This document shows, piece by piece, positions 55,131-64,000 of a DNA stretch of 64,000 nt. The notes under the pieces were generated by a model. That model was not told the DNA's origin, did no database searches, and saw only the letters and a program-made list of their open reading frames with translations. The stretch is taken from positions 124,001-188,000 of the forward strand of contig NC_007948.1 in assembly GCF_000013865.1 (NCBI RefSeq), in the 5' to 3' direction. A program made the position numbers and the translations under genes. The stretch is from Polaromonas sp. JS666 (GTDB lineage Bacteria > Pseudomonadota > Gammaproteobacteria > Burkholderiales > Burkholderiaceae_C). Numbering within the stretch: position 1 is the first letter of the stretch; each line of letters begins with the position of its first letter.

Positions 55131-57500
55131 ATGAGCAAGCGTTCCGCGAGTGAGCAGCAGTGGCTGTTGTCTCCCGGCCTGAAAGAAGCGCCGGTGCTCG
55201 ATCTCATGTGCTCGCACTTTGTGCTGACCCTGGCAGCCCGCCAGGGCGCCAAGTTCAATGTACGGCGCGACCTCAACAGCCTGCTGTCGCTCTCGGGGCG
55301 ACACCTGGTCTGGCCGCTGCCGGCGATGCAGCGCCTGCGTGAATTCCTGGGGCGCCGCTGCAAGGACAACGAACTGTGGCGCGGCCACGAAACCCTGAGC
55401 GACGCCGAGTTCATGGCGCGCCACGGCGCCTGGCGTGGTCCGTATGAGGAGGGCACGCTGTTCTTCTATCTCGATGAGCACGCCAAGGACCAGCCCAAGG
55501 ATTTGCTGTCCGTGCTGGCCGCCACCGGCGAGTGGCTGACGCACGCGCTGAAAAAGCAGTCCACGCTGGTGGAGAAAAACATTGATGCGCTGGCCAACCT
55601 GCTGCAACTCAACCGGGCCGAGCGTGCGCTGCTGCTGTATGGAACCCTCGCGCGCTATCAGCGCGATCTTCGCTCGCTGCTGGTCGAGTTCAAGGTCAGC
55701 AACGCACCCGAGGCTTACGCCGCCATCGCCGACGTGGCCGGCGTCAAGGCACCGGAGGTCGCCGAGGCATTGCGCGCCGGCTCGCGGCTCGAGCGCATTG
55801 GTATGGTCGAAAACCTGATTTCAGAGCACAACATCACGGACCTGGCCGACCTGATGAAGGTCAGCGAAAAGCTGCCGCCGGTGCTGATGCGCGAATACCG
55901 CGACCAGAACGAGCTGATGGCCGTCTTTACCCGGCCCGCTGCGCGCAGCAGCCTCGGCTTGGCGGACTTCGCCTTTGTGCAGGACGACGCCCAGGTGCTG
56001 GTGTCCCTGCTGCGCAATGCGGTCGCCGCCCGGGAGCAGGGCGTCAATGTGCTGCTCTACGGGCCACCCGGCACCGGCAAGACCGAGCTGGCCAAGGTGG
56101 TGGCGCATGCGGCCGGGCTGGACCTGTTCGAGGTCGAATATGCCGACCGCGACGGCAACTCGCTGAGCGGGCGCGATCGCTACCGCTCCCTGCAGATCGC
56201 CCAGGTTTTCCTGAAGGGCAGCACGCACTCCGCCCTGCTGTTTGACGAGGTGGAGGATGTGTTCCCGCCGATCTCCAGTGAAGCCGCGCAGTTCATGGCG
56301 CGCTCCGAACAGTTGCCGCCCGCCAGTGCGGCCAACGGCTCGGTCAGCGGCAAGGCCTGGGTCAACCAGATCCTGGAGTCCAACGCGGTGCCCACGCTGT
56401 GGGTGACCAACCGCATCGAGCAGATCGATCCGGCCTTTCGCCGCCGTTTTGCCTACCACCTCGAGCTTCGCTCACCGCCGCCCGGTGCGCGCGAGGGCGT
56501 GGTGCGCAAGACGCTGGAAGGCGTGCAGGTCAGCGAGGCGTTTGTGGAGAAGCTCACCGCGCGCAAGGGCCTGACGCCGGCGCAGATACGCACGGCCGTG
56601 CGGTTTGCCCAGCTGGCCAGCGCGCCAGCGGACACGGTGGACGCCCAGGTGGATGCCGAGGGGATGAAGGCCATGCTGGCGGGCGGCCGCCCGGCGCTGA
56701 TGGAGTCCCTGATCGAGCGGCAGCTCAAGAACGCCGATGTCGCACTGGGCAATCCGGCGGAAGCGGCGGGCCGCCGCAGCGTGACGACCTACGACCTGGC
56801 GATGCTGCATGTCGAGTCCCGTTTTGAGGTGCCGCGCATCGTCGAGGCGCTGAAAAGCCGGGGCCACGGCTGCCTGTGTTTTTACGGCGCCCCCGGCACG
56901 GGTAAAACTGCGCTGGCCGAACACATCGCCAAAACGCTGGACCAGGCGCTCATCATCAAGCAGGCCAGCGACCTGATGAGCAAGTATGTGGGTGAGACCG
57001 AGCAGAACATGGCGGCCATGTTCCGCGAGGCCGAAGCCGAGAAGGCCGTGCTGCTGCTCGATGAGGCCGACAGCTTTCTGCAGGACAGGCGCGGCGCGCA
57101 GCGCACCTATGAGGTCACCGAGGTCAACGAAATGCTGCAGGGCATGGAGCGCTATGCGGGCATCTTCATCTGCACCACCAACCTGATGGAAAGCCTGGAC
57201 CAGGCCGCCTTGCGGCGCTTTACCTTCAAGATCAAGTTCATGCCGCTGACGCGCGAGCAGCGCGAGAAGATGTTCGTGGTCGAGGCGCTGGGCGGCGACG
57301 CCGCGCTGTTCACGGCGGCGCTGCAGGAGCGGCTGGGCAAGCTCTCACAGCTGTGCCCCGGTGACTTCGCGGCCGTCAAACGCCAGACAGATATTCTGGG
57401 CGCGGTGTTCAGCCCTGACGAATTCATGAGTCAGCTCGAAGCCGAGCACCGCATCAAGCCCGAAGTGCGCGAGTCGCGCAACATGGGCTTTTTGCACTGA
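55131..57500 (+). CDS. Tandem AAA+ ATPase of unknown function
   Basis: A 789-residue cytoplasmic protein with an N-terminal all-helical domain of about 285 residues that I do not recognise, then two AAA+ modules. Module 1: Walker A GPPGTGKT (311-318), Walker B LLFDEVED (Asp372), arginine region DPAFRRRFAYH. Module 2: Walker A GAPGTGKT (586-593), Walker B LLLDEADSF (Asp644), MSKYVGETEQNMAAMF after it (pore-loop-like KYVGE), and a final QAALRRFTFKIKF. The layout recalls Cdc48/NSF-type double-ring unfoldases, but the N-domain differs. ATG 55131 is preferred to an earlier start in a weak context. It is not in an operon. Confidence 0.85.
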   Translation: MSKRSASEQQWLLSPGLKEAPVLDLMCSHFVLTLAARQGAKFNVRRDLNSLLSLSGRHLVWPLPAMQRLREFLGRRCKDNELWRGHETLSDAEFMARHGAWRGPYEEGTLFFYLDEHAKDQPKDLLSVLAATGEWLTHALKKQSTLVEKNIDALANLLQLNRAERALLLYGTLARYQRDLRSLLVEFKVSNAPEAYAAIADVAGVKAPEVAEALRAGSRLERIGMVENLISEHNITDLADLMKVSEKLPPVLMREYRDQNELMAVFTRPAARSSLGLADFAFVQDDAQVLVSLLRNAVAAREQGVNVLLYGPPGTGKTELAKVVAHAAGLDLFEVEYADRDGNSLSGRDRYRSLQIAQVFLKGSTHSALLFDEVEDVFPPISSEAAQFMARSEQLPPASAANGSVSGKAWVNQILESNAVPTLWVTNRIEQIDPAFRRRFAYHLELRSPPPGAREGVVRKTLEGVQVSEAFVEKLTARKGLTPAQIRTAVRFAQLASAPADTVDAQVDAEGMKAMLAGGRPALMESLIERQLKNADVALGNPAEAAGRRSVTTYDLAMLHVESRFEVPRIVEALKSRGHGCLCFYGAPGTGKTALAEHIAKTLDQALIIKQASDLMSKYVGETEQNMAAMFREAEAEKAVLLLDEADSFLQDRRGAQRTYEVTEVNEMLQGMERYAGIFICTTNLMESLDQAALRRFTFKIKFMPLTREQREKMFVVEALGGDAALFTAALQERLGKLSQLCPGDFAAVKRQTDILGAVFSPDEFMSQLEAEHRIKPEVRESRNMGFLH

Positions 57501-57643
57501 TCGGAATTTCAGAACTTGACAAGGCGGATGGTTTTGCGCGAGCCATTGCCCCTGTCGGTGACGGCCTGCACCCTGCGCGCCCGGCAGCCGCCGGCACCGC
57601 AGCTGGCGGTAGCGCCCGGCGCGCCGACAGGTTCAGGCGCGGC

Positions 57644-58348
57644 TCAGCTCAGTCCGGTCACGGGGAGGGCGGCGCCATGCACGGCGCGGGCGGCATCGGA
57701 GGCCAGGAACATGATCACCTGGGCCAGGTCCTGCGTCGAGACCCAGCGCGCGGGGTCGGCATCCGGCATGGCCGCGCGATTTTCCGGGGTGTCCAGAATG
57801 GTCGGCAGCACGCAGTTCACGTTGATGTGTTGCTCGCGCAGCTCGGCAGCCATCGCCTCGGTCAGGCGGATGACGCTGCTCTTGGAGGCGCAGTAGGCGC
57901 CCATATGGGCCACGCCTTTTTGCGCCGCAAAAGCCCCAACGTTGACAATCTTGCCGCCGCCATGCGCCAGCATGTGCGGCACCACGCTGCGCGCCATGTT
58001 CAGCAGCGTGCGGGCGTTGATGTCCAGCAGGAAATCCCAGGTGCTGTCGCTGGTGGCGTGCACCGCCTCGCCCATACGAAAACCGCCGGCCAGGTTGCAC
58101 AGCACATCGATGCGCCCGAAGCGGGCGAGCGCTGCTGCCTGCGCGGCGGCGACCTGTGCGGCGTCCAGCAGGTCGGTGGCCACCAGCAGGCGGTCGGTGC
58201 CGGCGGTGCCGTATGCCCGGTGCAGCGCATCGAGTTGCCGGTCCAGCAGCACCAGTTGTGCGCCCTGTGCCGAAAATGCGGCCGCCACCGCTTGCCCCAG
58301 GTTGCCTGCGGCGCCGGTCACCATCACGGTGCGATGCTTGAAGTTCAT
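57644..58348 (-). CDS. SDR-family protein resembling quinonoid dihydropteridine reductase
   Basis: A 234-residue SDR: TGAAGNLG (11-18) binds NAD(P)H, NLAGGF follows, and Tyr152/Lys156 lie in YCASK. The catalytic Ser position, 13 residues before Tyr, is Ala139 (KIVNVGAFAAQKG), as in mammalian dihydropteridine reductase. The block VLPTILDTPENRAAMPDADP also resembles the VLPxxLDTPxNRxxMPxAD stretch recalled from that enzyme. The start overlaps the phhA stop (ATGA). Regeneration of tetrahydropterin for PhhA is therefore a strong inference; a different reductase role cannot be excluded. Confidence 0.75.
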   Translation of the reverse strand: MNFKHRTVMVTGAAGNLGQAVAAAFSAQGAQLVLLDRQLDALHRAYGTAGTDRLLVATDLLDAAQVAAAQAAALARFGRIDVLCNLAGGFRMGEAVHATSDSTWDFLLDINARTLLNMARSVVPHMLAHGGGKIVNVGAFAAQKGVAHMGAYCASKSSVIRLTEAMAAELREQHINVNCVLPTILDTPENRAAMPDADPARWVSTQDLAQVIMFLASDAARAVHGAALPVTGLS

Positions 58349-59244
58349 GCTGCTGCTCCCTGCCGTTTGGCGTGGTGGTAATGGCCCGATCCGCGGGTGA
58401 ACATCCGGTCTGTTGGCAGCACCGTTCCCGGCGTGTGGTCGGGCTGGTCCTGCACCCGCGCGTAGCTGGCCGCAAAATCGATCTTCGCCAGTGCCAGCAA
58501 TTCGTCCAGGTCGTCAATCACAAAGTAGCTTTCCTGGAAATCGTCAATCCGGTACTGCGTGCGCATCACCCGCTCCAGCTCAAAGCCCAGCCGGTTCGGC
58601 GAGGCATCATCGAGCGCAAACACGCTTTCCGCGGCGGACGAGGCGATGCCGGCGCCATAAATACGCAAGCCGTCCTGTTGCTGCACCAGGCCGAATTCGA
58701 CCGTGTACCAGTAGACGCGCGCCAGCTTGTCGAGCACGCCCAGCTTCTGCGCGCGCAGCCCACCCACGCCATAGGCCTGGATGTAGTCCGCAATGGCCGG
58801 GTTCATCAGCATGGGCACGTGGCCGAATACGTCGTGAAAAACATCGGGCTCTTCCAGGTAGTCCAGCTGGTGCCGCCCGCGGATGAACTGGCCCGCGGGA
58901 AAGCGGCGGTTCGCCAAGTGTTCAAAGAACACATCATCGGGCACCAGGCCCGGCACGGCAACCACCTGCCAGCCGGTGCGCTGCATCAAGGTGTCGGACA
59001 GGCGCCGGAAATCGGGAATCTGGTCTGCGCCTATCGGCAGCCGGGCCATGCCCTCCACGAAAGCATCGCAGGCGCGCCCGGGCAGCAGGCGGCGCTGGCG
59101 TTCGAACAGCGTCTTCCAGATGCCGTGCTCTTCGGCGCTGTAGTGTTCCCAGCCCTGGTCCATGGTCCAGTCGGCCCGCTCCGGCTGGGCCGTGTCGCCG
59201 GCCGCCAGGCCGTGTTTGCTGCTGGTGTCTGGGAGTGTCTGCAT
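58345..59244 (-). CDS. phhA: Phenylalanine 4-monooxygenase
   Basis: A 299-residue bacterial aromatic amino-acid hydroxylase without the N-terminal regulatory domain of animal enzymes. The iron ligands are the two His in DVFHDVFGHVPML and the Glu in YWYTVEFGLVQQ. It converts phenylalanine to tyrosine using tetrahydropterin and oxygen. It lies 10 bp after phhB, and its stop overlaps the SDR start, making a three-gene operon. Confidence 0.95.
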   Translation of the reverse strand: MQTLPDTSSKHGLAAGDTAQPERADWTMDQGWEHYSAEEHGIWKTLFERQRRLLPGRACDAFVEGMARLPIGADQIPDFRRLSDTLMQRTGWQVVAVPGLVPDDVFFEHLANRRFPAGQFIRGRHQLDYLEEPDVFHDVFGHVPMLMNPAIADYIQAYGVGGLRAQKLGVLDKLARVYWYTVEFGLVQQQDGLRIYGAGIASSAAESVFALDDASPNRLGFELERVMRTQYRIDDFQESYFVIDDLDELLALAKIDFAASYARVQDQPDHTPGTVLPTDRMFTRGSGHYHHAKRQGAAA

Positions 59245-59254
59245 GGTGTCTTGC

Positions 59255-59566
59255 CTAAGCGCGCGGGGTGTTCAAGGGGGCGTAGATGGCATCGACCTGT
59301 TGTGCCAGGTCGACGTCGTTGGTCGACAGGCCCTGGACGTCGTGGGTGGTCAGGGTGATGGCCACCCGGTTGTAGACGTTGGACCATTCGGGGTGGTGGT
59401 TGAGCTTTTCGGCAACCAGGGCGACCTGGGCCATGAACCCGAAAGCCTGGACAAAGTCGGCGAAGCTGAATTCACGGCTGATCAGGCCACCGCGTGCCTC
59501 GCTGAACTGCCAGTCGGGCAGGGCGGCGCGCAGTTGCTGGATTTCCGGCGGGGCTAATTTGTGCAT
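59255..59566 (-). CDS. phhB: Pterin-4a-carbinolamine dehydratase
   Basis: A 103-residue PCD/DCoH protein with the signature [16 protein letters not shown] (two catalytic His) and [17 protein letters not shown]. It dehydrates the carbinolamine made by PhhA to quinonoid dihydropterin. ATG 59566 (CAGGAAG upstream) is used; a longer frame adds a low-complexity tail. It is the first gene of the phh operon. Confidence 0.94.
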   Translation of the reverse strand: MHKLAPPEIQQLRAALPDWQFSEARGGLISREFSFADFVQAFGFMAQVALVAEKLNHHPEWSNVYNRVAITLTTHDVQGLSTNDVDLAQQVDAIYAPLNTPRA

Positions 59567-60024
59567 GGCAGAACTTCCTGAAAGGGCAGGTATGGCGGCA
59601 GGGCGGGGCGAAGCGATGGTTTGAAGACGCGAGTTTTGACGGGGCACGTTGCCATGCGCTGTGGGGCGACGTCGCATGACCTGTGTACCGGGCGACTCCG
59701 CCTTCACCTCAACATCAATAGCGGCTTGTGCAGCAGGGCCAGGCGCTCAGCCGTGTTTCGTCCAGGAACAACGAAACCGGAAAAGGGGCTGCCACGGTGA
59801 ATCTCCTGATGAAGTAAGACTGCTTGAAAGCCGGATATGGCGCTGAGATCGGTCAATCATCTCGCAATATTTGCGCAGTTTTATTGCAACTTCAGAGCCG
59901 ATCCGGCGCTGCGGCACAGCTTTTCAGCGCGACGCTGCACCTGTCGCAGCGACGATGCCGGCCATGCCGAGGATCGCCAGCCGAGGGAACAAAACAGCCA
60001 GGGGCGGCCTGGGCCGGCTGTCGT
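59567..60024. other. 458-bp region between phhB and recQ
   Basis: I see no credible gene on either strand; the long + strand frame crossing 59824-60024 continues as the antisense of recQ. The phh promoter should lie in its left part. I searched for a sigma-54 GG-N10-GC pair near phhB and found none convincing. Confidence 0.55.
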
Positions 60025-61926
60025 TCAGCCTGCCGCCGGGGCCACGCAGACCCGCAGCACCTCGGCGCCATAGGCTTCCAGCTTTTTCGCGCCAATCCCG
60101 CTGATCCCTTCCAGGTCGTGCAGGCGCTGCGGTGCGCGCTCGGCAATGGCGCGCAGCGTGGCGTCGTGAAAGATCACGAACGCCGGCAAGTTGTGCTCGC
60201 GCGCCACCTCGGCGCGCCAGGCCTTGAGGCTGGCCAGCCGTTCCAGCGCGCCGGCATTGAGCGCGGCTTCGGCCAGGCCCTTGACGGAGGTCTTGGTCAC
60301 GCGCTTGCGGCGGTCGGCCTTGCCGCCCAGGGCCTGCTCGCGCAGCACCACGCTGACCTCGCCCTTGAGCACCTGCCGGGCATCGGGCAGCAGCTGCAGC
60401 GTGCTGAAGGCTTCCGTGTCGACGCGGACCATGTTTTTCGCAATCAGCTGGCGCAGCACGCTGCGCCACTGCGCCTCGGCCAGATCGGTGCCAATACCGA
60501 AGGTGCTGAGCTTGTCGTGGCCGTATTGCGCCACTTTCTCGGTGGCCTTGCCGCGCAGGATATCCATGATGTGGCCGGCGCCAAAACTGATGCCGCTGGC
60601 CTGCTGCACGCGGTAGATGCAGCTGAGCATTTTGCGGGCCGCTTCGGTGGCGTCCCAGACGGCCGGCGGGCTGAGACAGTTGTCGCAGTTGCCGCAAGGT
60701 TGGCTTTCCTCGTCAAAGTAATGCAGCAGGCTGACGCGGCGGCAGCGCGTGTCTTCGGCCAGGCTCAAGAGCGCATCGAGCTTGCCGCGCATCACCTGCT
60801 TGAACTCTTCGCTGGCGGCATCGCTGGTGTCTATCATGCGGCGCTGGTTCACCACGTCCTGCAGGCCGTAGGCCATCCAGGCGTTGGCGGGCAGCCCATC
60901 GCGCCCGGCCCGGCCCGTCTCCTGGTAATAGCCTTCGATGTTTTTCGGCATGTCCAGGTGCGCGACAAAGCGCACGTCGGGCTTGTCAATGCCCATGCCG
61001 AAGGCAATTGTCGCCACCATGACGACGCCGTCCTCGCGCAGGAAGCGGTCTTGCCGCTGCTGGCGCAGCGAGGCGTCCAGCCCTGCGTGGTAAGCCAGCG
61101 CCTTCAGGCCGGCATCCTGCAGGGTTGCGGCAATCTCTTCCACGCGCTTCCTTGACTGGCAATACACAATGCCGGCCTCGCCCTCATGCTCGGACTCGAT
61201 GAAGCGCAGCAGCTGGCGCGTCGGGTCGGCCTTTTCGACAATGGTGTAGCGGATGTTGGGCCGGTCAAAGCTGCTGACAAACTCGCGCGCGTCTTCAAGC
61301 TTGAGCCGCTCAATCATGTCCTGCCGCGTCAGGGCGTCGGCGGTGGCCGTGAGCGCGATGCGCGGCACATCGGGAAAGGTTTCGTGCAGCAGGCTCAGGG
61401 AGCGGTACTCCGGCCGGAAATCATGGCCCCACTGGCTCACGCAATGCGCCTCGTCGATCGCAAACAGGCTGAGTAGGCCGCGCTCGTGCAGCGAGGCCAG
61501 CAGGCCCTTCATGCGCGGCGTGTTGATGCGTTCGGGCGCCGCGTACAGCAGCGTCAGCTCGTTGCGCAGCAACTGTTTTTCAAGCTGGCTGCTTTCTTCA
61601 AAGCTTTGCGTTGAATTCAAAAACGCGGCGGACACGCCGGCCTCATGCAGCGCGCCGACCTGGTCGTGCATCAGCGCAATCAGCGGCGAAATCACCACCG
61701 TCACGCCATGGCCGGCGTTTTGCCGCACGATGGCCGGGATCTGATAGCACAGCGACTTGCCCCCGCCGGTAGGCATCAGCACCAGCGCGTCGCCGCCCTG
61801 CACCACGTGTTCCACGATGGCTTCCTGCGGGCCGCGGAACTCGGAGTAGCCAAAGACCTGACCCAGAATGTCCAACGGGGTCGGCCGGGATAAAGACCGG
61901 GATGAAGAAACAGGCGATGAAGACAA
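60025..61926 (-). CDS. recQ: ATP-dependent DNA helicase RecQ
   Basis: A 633-residue RecQ: motif 0 region [13 protein letters not shown], Walker [13 protein letters not shown], motif [20 protein letters not shown], motif [14 protein letters not shown], the zinc-binding CGNCDNC and a C-terminal HRDC domain (about 545-620; [13 protein letters not shown]). A 3'-5' helicase for recombination and fork repair. The only reasonable start is TTG 61926 (no ATG or GTG before an upstream stop, none close after), with no clear ribosome site. Confidence 0.93.
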   Translation of the reverse strand: MSSSPVSSSRSLSRPTPLDILGQVFGYSEFRGPQEAIVEHVVQGGDALVLMPTGGGKSLCYQIPAIVRQNAGHGVTVVISPLIALMHDQVGALHEAGVSAAFLNSTQSFEESSQLEKQLLRNELTLLYAAPERINTPRMKGLLASLHERGLLSLFAIDEAHCVSQWGHDFRPEYRSLSLLHETFPDVPRIALTATADALTRQDMIERLKLEDAREFVSSFDRPNIRYTIVEKADPTRQLLRFIESEHEGEAGIVYCQSRKRVEEIAATLQDAGLKALAYHAGLDASLRQQRQDRFLREDGVVMVATIAFGMGIDKPDVRFVAHLDMPKNIEGYYQETGRAGRDGLPANAWMAYGLQDVVNQRRMIDTSDAASEEFKQVMRGKLDALLSLAEDTRCRRVSLLHYFDEESQPCGNCDNCLSPPAVWDATEAARKMLSCIYRVQQASGISFGAGHIMDILRGKATEKVAQYGHDKLSTFGIGTDLAEAQWRSVLRQLIAKNMVRVDTEAFSTLQLLPDARQVLKGEVSVVLREQALGGKADRRKRVTKTSVKGLAEAALNAGALERLASLKAWRAEVAREHNLPAFVIFHDATLRAIAERAPQRLHDLEGISGIGAKKLEAYGAEVLRVCVAPAAG

Positions 61927-61955
61927 GGGGATGCTGCGGATGCAGGTTTGTTATG

Positions 61956-61969
61956 AAAATAATAGCTGC
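61956..61969. repeat. AT-rich GCTAT intergenic repeat, partial copy c
   Basis: AAAATAATAGCTGC shares AAAATAATAGCT with the right half of copy a. It lies just upstream of the recQ start, between recQ and the rhodanese gene. Confidence 0.35.
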
Positions 61970-62018
61970 AAGTTCAAAAGAAACAGGGGTTGCAGCCGGA
62001 TTTGATGCCGAAGGCGGG

Positions 62019-62411
62019 TTACATCTGCTCCCAGGGCAGGCCGTCAAAGCGCCAGCCCGAGAGCGTAGACCTGCGAAACTGCTCGTCGAGCTCTCCTTCA
62101 AAGCCATGCACCACATGCTGCACGTCGGAAAATCCGGCGGCCTCCAGCGCCTTGCCGGCGTCCAGCGTGCGCTTGCCAGAGCGGCAGATCAGCAATACCG
62201 GCTGGGTTTTGCCGGTGGCCTCGCGAACCACAGCTTCGGCAAATTTCTGCGGATCAGGCTGCAAGTCGGGGTATTCATACCACGGCACATGGACCACACC
62301 GGGCGGGCGGCCGACATACAGCGACTCGATTTCCATGCGCACATCCACGAACAGGGTGTCGGGGTGCGCCTGCAGCCAGGTCCAGGCTTCTTTGGGTTGG
62401 AGGTTTTTCAT
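62019..62411 (-). CDS. Rhodanese-like sulfurtransferase domain protein
   Basis: A 130-residue single rhodanese domain: TLFVDVRMEIESLYVG with the Asp-Val-Arg start, and the active-site loop LLICRSGKRT with the catalytic Cys. It probably moves sulfane sulfur; the acceptor is unknown. ATG 62411 is used; the upstream frame crosses the repeat region. Confidence 0.85.
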   Translation of the reverse strand: MKNLQPKEAWTWLQAHPDTLFVDVRMEIESLYVGRPPGVVHVPWYEYPDLQPDPQKFAEAVVREATGKTQPVLLICRSGKRTLDAGKALEAAGFSDVQHVVHGFEGELDEQFRRSTLSGWRFDGLPWEQM

Positions 62412-62739
62412 GTGCGGAGGGTCAATGCCCGCTATTGTGGCTGATGGGGCCCCCACGGTCGCTCACTGCGTGTAGCTCCCTGCCCCCCGAGGGGGCCGCT
62501 GCACCTGCGGCCCGGCGAAGCCGGTTCCGCGGCCCCTGCTGGTGGAATAGAGCCCCCACGCTCCCCACTGCATGTGGTTCGCTGCCCCCCGAGGGGGCGC
62601 TGCGCCTGCGGTCTGGCGAAGCCAGTCCCGCGGCCCCGGCTGGTGCAGAGCTCTTGCGAAGGGTAGGGCGGCTCTGGCGAAAAACAGGGACGCTATTCAG
62701 GAGCCTGCTGAAAAAACCGCCGCACCTTAAAATCGGCGC
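62412..62739. other. 328-bp rhodanese/metH divergent intergenic region
   Basis: It carries two direct copies of a 103-bp G+C-rich unit and the metH promoter and leader. No gene and no recognisable cobalamin or SAH riboswitch was seen. Confidence 0.6.
62449..62650. repeat. Two tandem 103-bp intergenic repeat units
   Basis: Unit 1 (62449-62551) and unit 2 (62552-62650, slightly truncated) both begin GCCCCCACG and contain GCCCCCCGAGGGGGC, a palindrome able to form a hairpin, and GGCGAAGCC. They differ at scattered positions, so the duplication is not recent. Sequences with GCCCCCCGAGGGGGC are, as I recall, widespread between genes in Comamonadaceae. Confidence 0.7.
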
Positions 62740-63786
<1,047 letters not shown>

Positions 63787-63850
63787 GCCGGGTTAGATCG
63801 CGGGTCAGGCCGGGTTGGCGGGCACCGCGCTTTTTTATTCGCGTGAGGCG

Positions 63851-64000
63851 TCAGTCCGGCAGCAGGTGATCGATTTCCTGCTGCATGGCCTGCGTGAGCT
63901 GGCTGTATTTCTTGAGTTTTTCGGTGGCATCGCGCAGCCGCTCGGCAATCCGCAGCGAGACGGCGAACATCAGCTTGGCCGCCGTCCGGGGATCATCCAC
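63851..64000 (-). CDS. C-terminal part of a probable cyclic-nucleotide-binding protein (partial)
   Basis: The last 49 codons of a - strand gene that runs off the window edge. The peptide TAAKLMFAVSLRIAERLRDA followed by TEKLKKYSQL resembles the helix after the cNMP-binding domain in small betaproteobacterial regulators. The stop TGA lies at 63851-63853. The identification rests on this short tail only. Confidence 0.5.
   Translation of the reverse strand: MDDPRTAAKLMFAVSLRIAERLRDATEKLKKYSQLTQAMQQEIDHLLPD

Noticed and set aside
59567..59680. Sigma-54 promoter upstream of phhB
   Set aside because: TGGCA occurs on the - strand but the GC at the required 10-base spacing is missing.
59824..61155. 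443-codon + strand frame
   Set aside because: Antisense of recQ, whose helicase motifs are complete on the - strand.
62651..62739. Possible SAH or cobalamin riboswitch before metH
   Set aside because: No recognisable conserved core was seen and the remaining leader is short after subtracting the tandem repeats; a covariance search would be decisive.

Overview
The window looks like chromosomal DNA of a Comamonadaceae-type betaproteobacterium (Polaromonas, Rhodoferax or Variovorax-like). This is inferred from high G+C, two tripartite-tricarboxylate (Bug/TctC) binding proteins, a split MetH, GTP-dependent PEP carboxykinase, phhAB and small intergenic repeats. No rRNA, tRNA, CRISPR array, phage or transposase gene was recognised. 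All assignments come from reading sequence and motifs; no database was searched.

Layout. 1-5.2 kb: a YbaY-like lipoprotein, a DMT permease, then LysR regulator / Bug binding protein / aspartoacylase-family hydrolase on the + strand, and a flavin reductase on the - strand. 5.2-17.1 kb: a divergent catabolic and transport locus. An XylR/DmpR-type sigma-54 activator (-) faces a seven-gene + operon encoding a benzaldehyde-dehydrogenase-like ALDH, a coniferyl-alcohol-dehydrogenase-like SDR, DUF1302, DUF1329, a YCF48-like propeller, an RND/MMPL transporter and an HSL-type esterase. The intergenic region carries a GG-N10-GC sigma-54 promoter and two XylR-like upstream sites 31 bp apart. 17.1-26.5 kb: one long - strand peptide-use operon, rpiR-iaaA-gsiABCD-dmpA-dppA.

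26.5-33.9 kb: small metabolic and regulatory genes (VOC, LysE, a WYL regulator divergent from a DUF1579-like protein, dadA divergent from an ArgP-like regulator, a Leu/Ile/Val-type binding protein). 34-42.5 kb: two large orphan membrane sensor kinases flanking a TetR regulator and an exported protein. 42.5-47.3 kb: phosphoesterase, VOC, LysR-Bug pair, small proteins. 47.4-52.6 kb: pckG and modABC. 52.6-57.5 kb: a 55-residue membrane protein, a lipoprotein, a 271-bp Y-shaped inverted-repeat element inserted at that lipoprotein's stop codon, ilvA and a tandem AAA+ ATPase. 57.6-64 kb: phhB-phhA-SDR (the SDR looks like a dihydropteridine reductase), recQ, rhodanese, the methyltransferase half of MetH, and the 3' end of a probable cyclic-nucleotide-binding protein.

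The most rewarding items are the sigma-54 control region and its operon, the complete-looking pterin cycle in the phh operon, the peptide import plus three-peptidase operon, the three-way-junction element, and the tandem AAA+ protein of unknown role.
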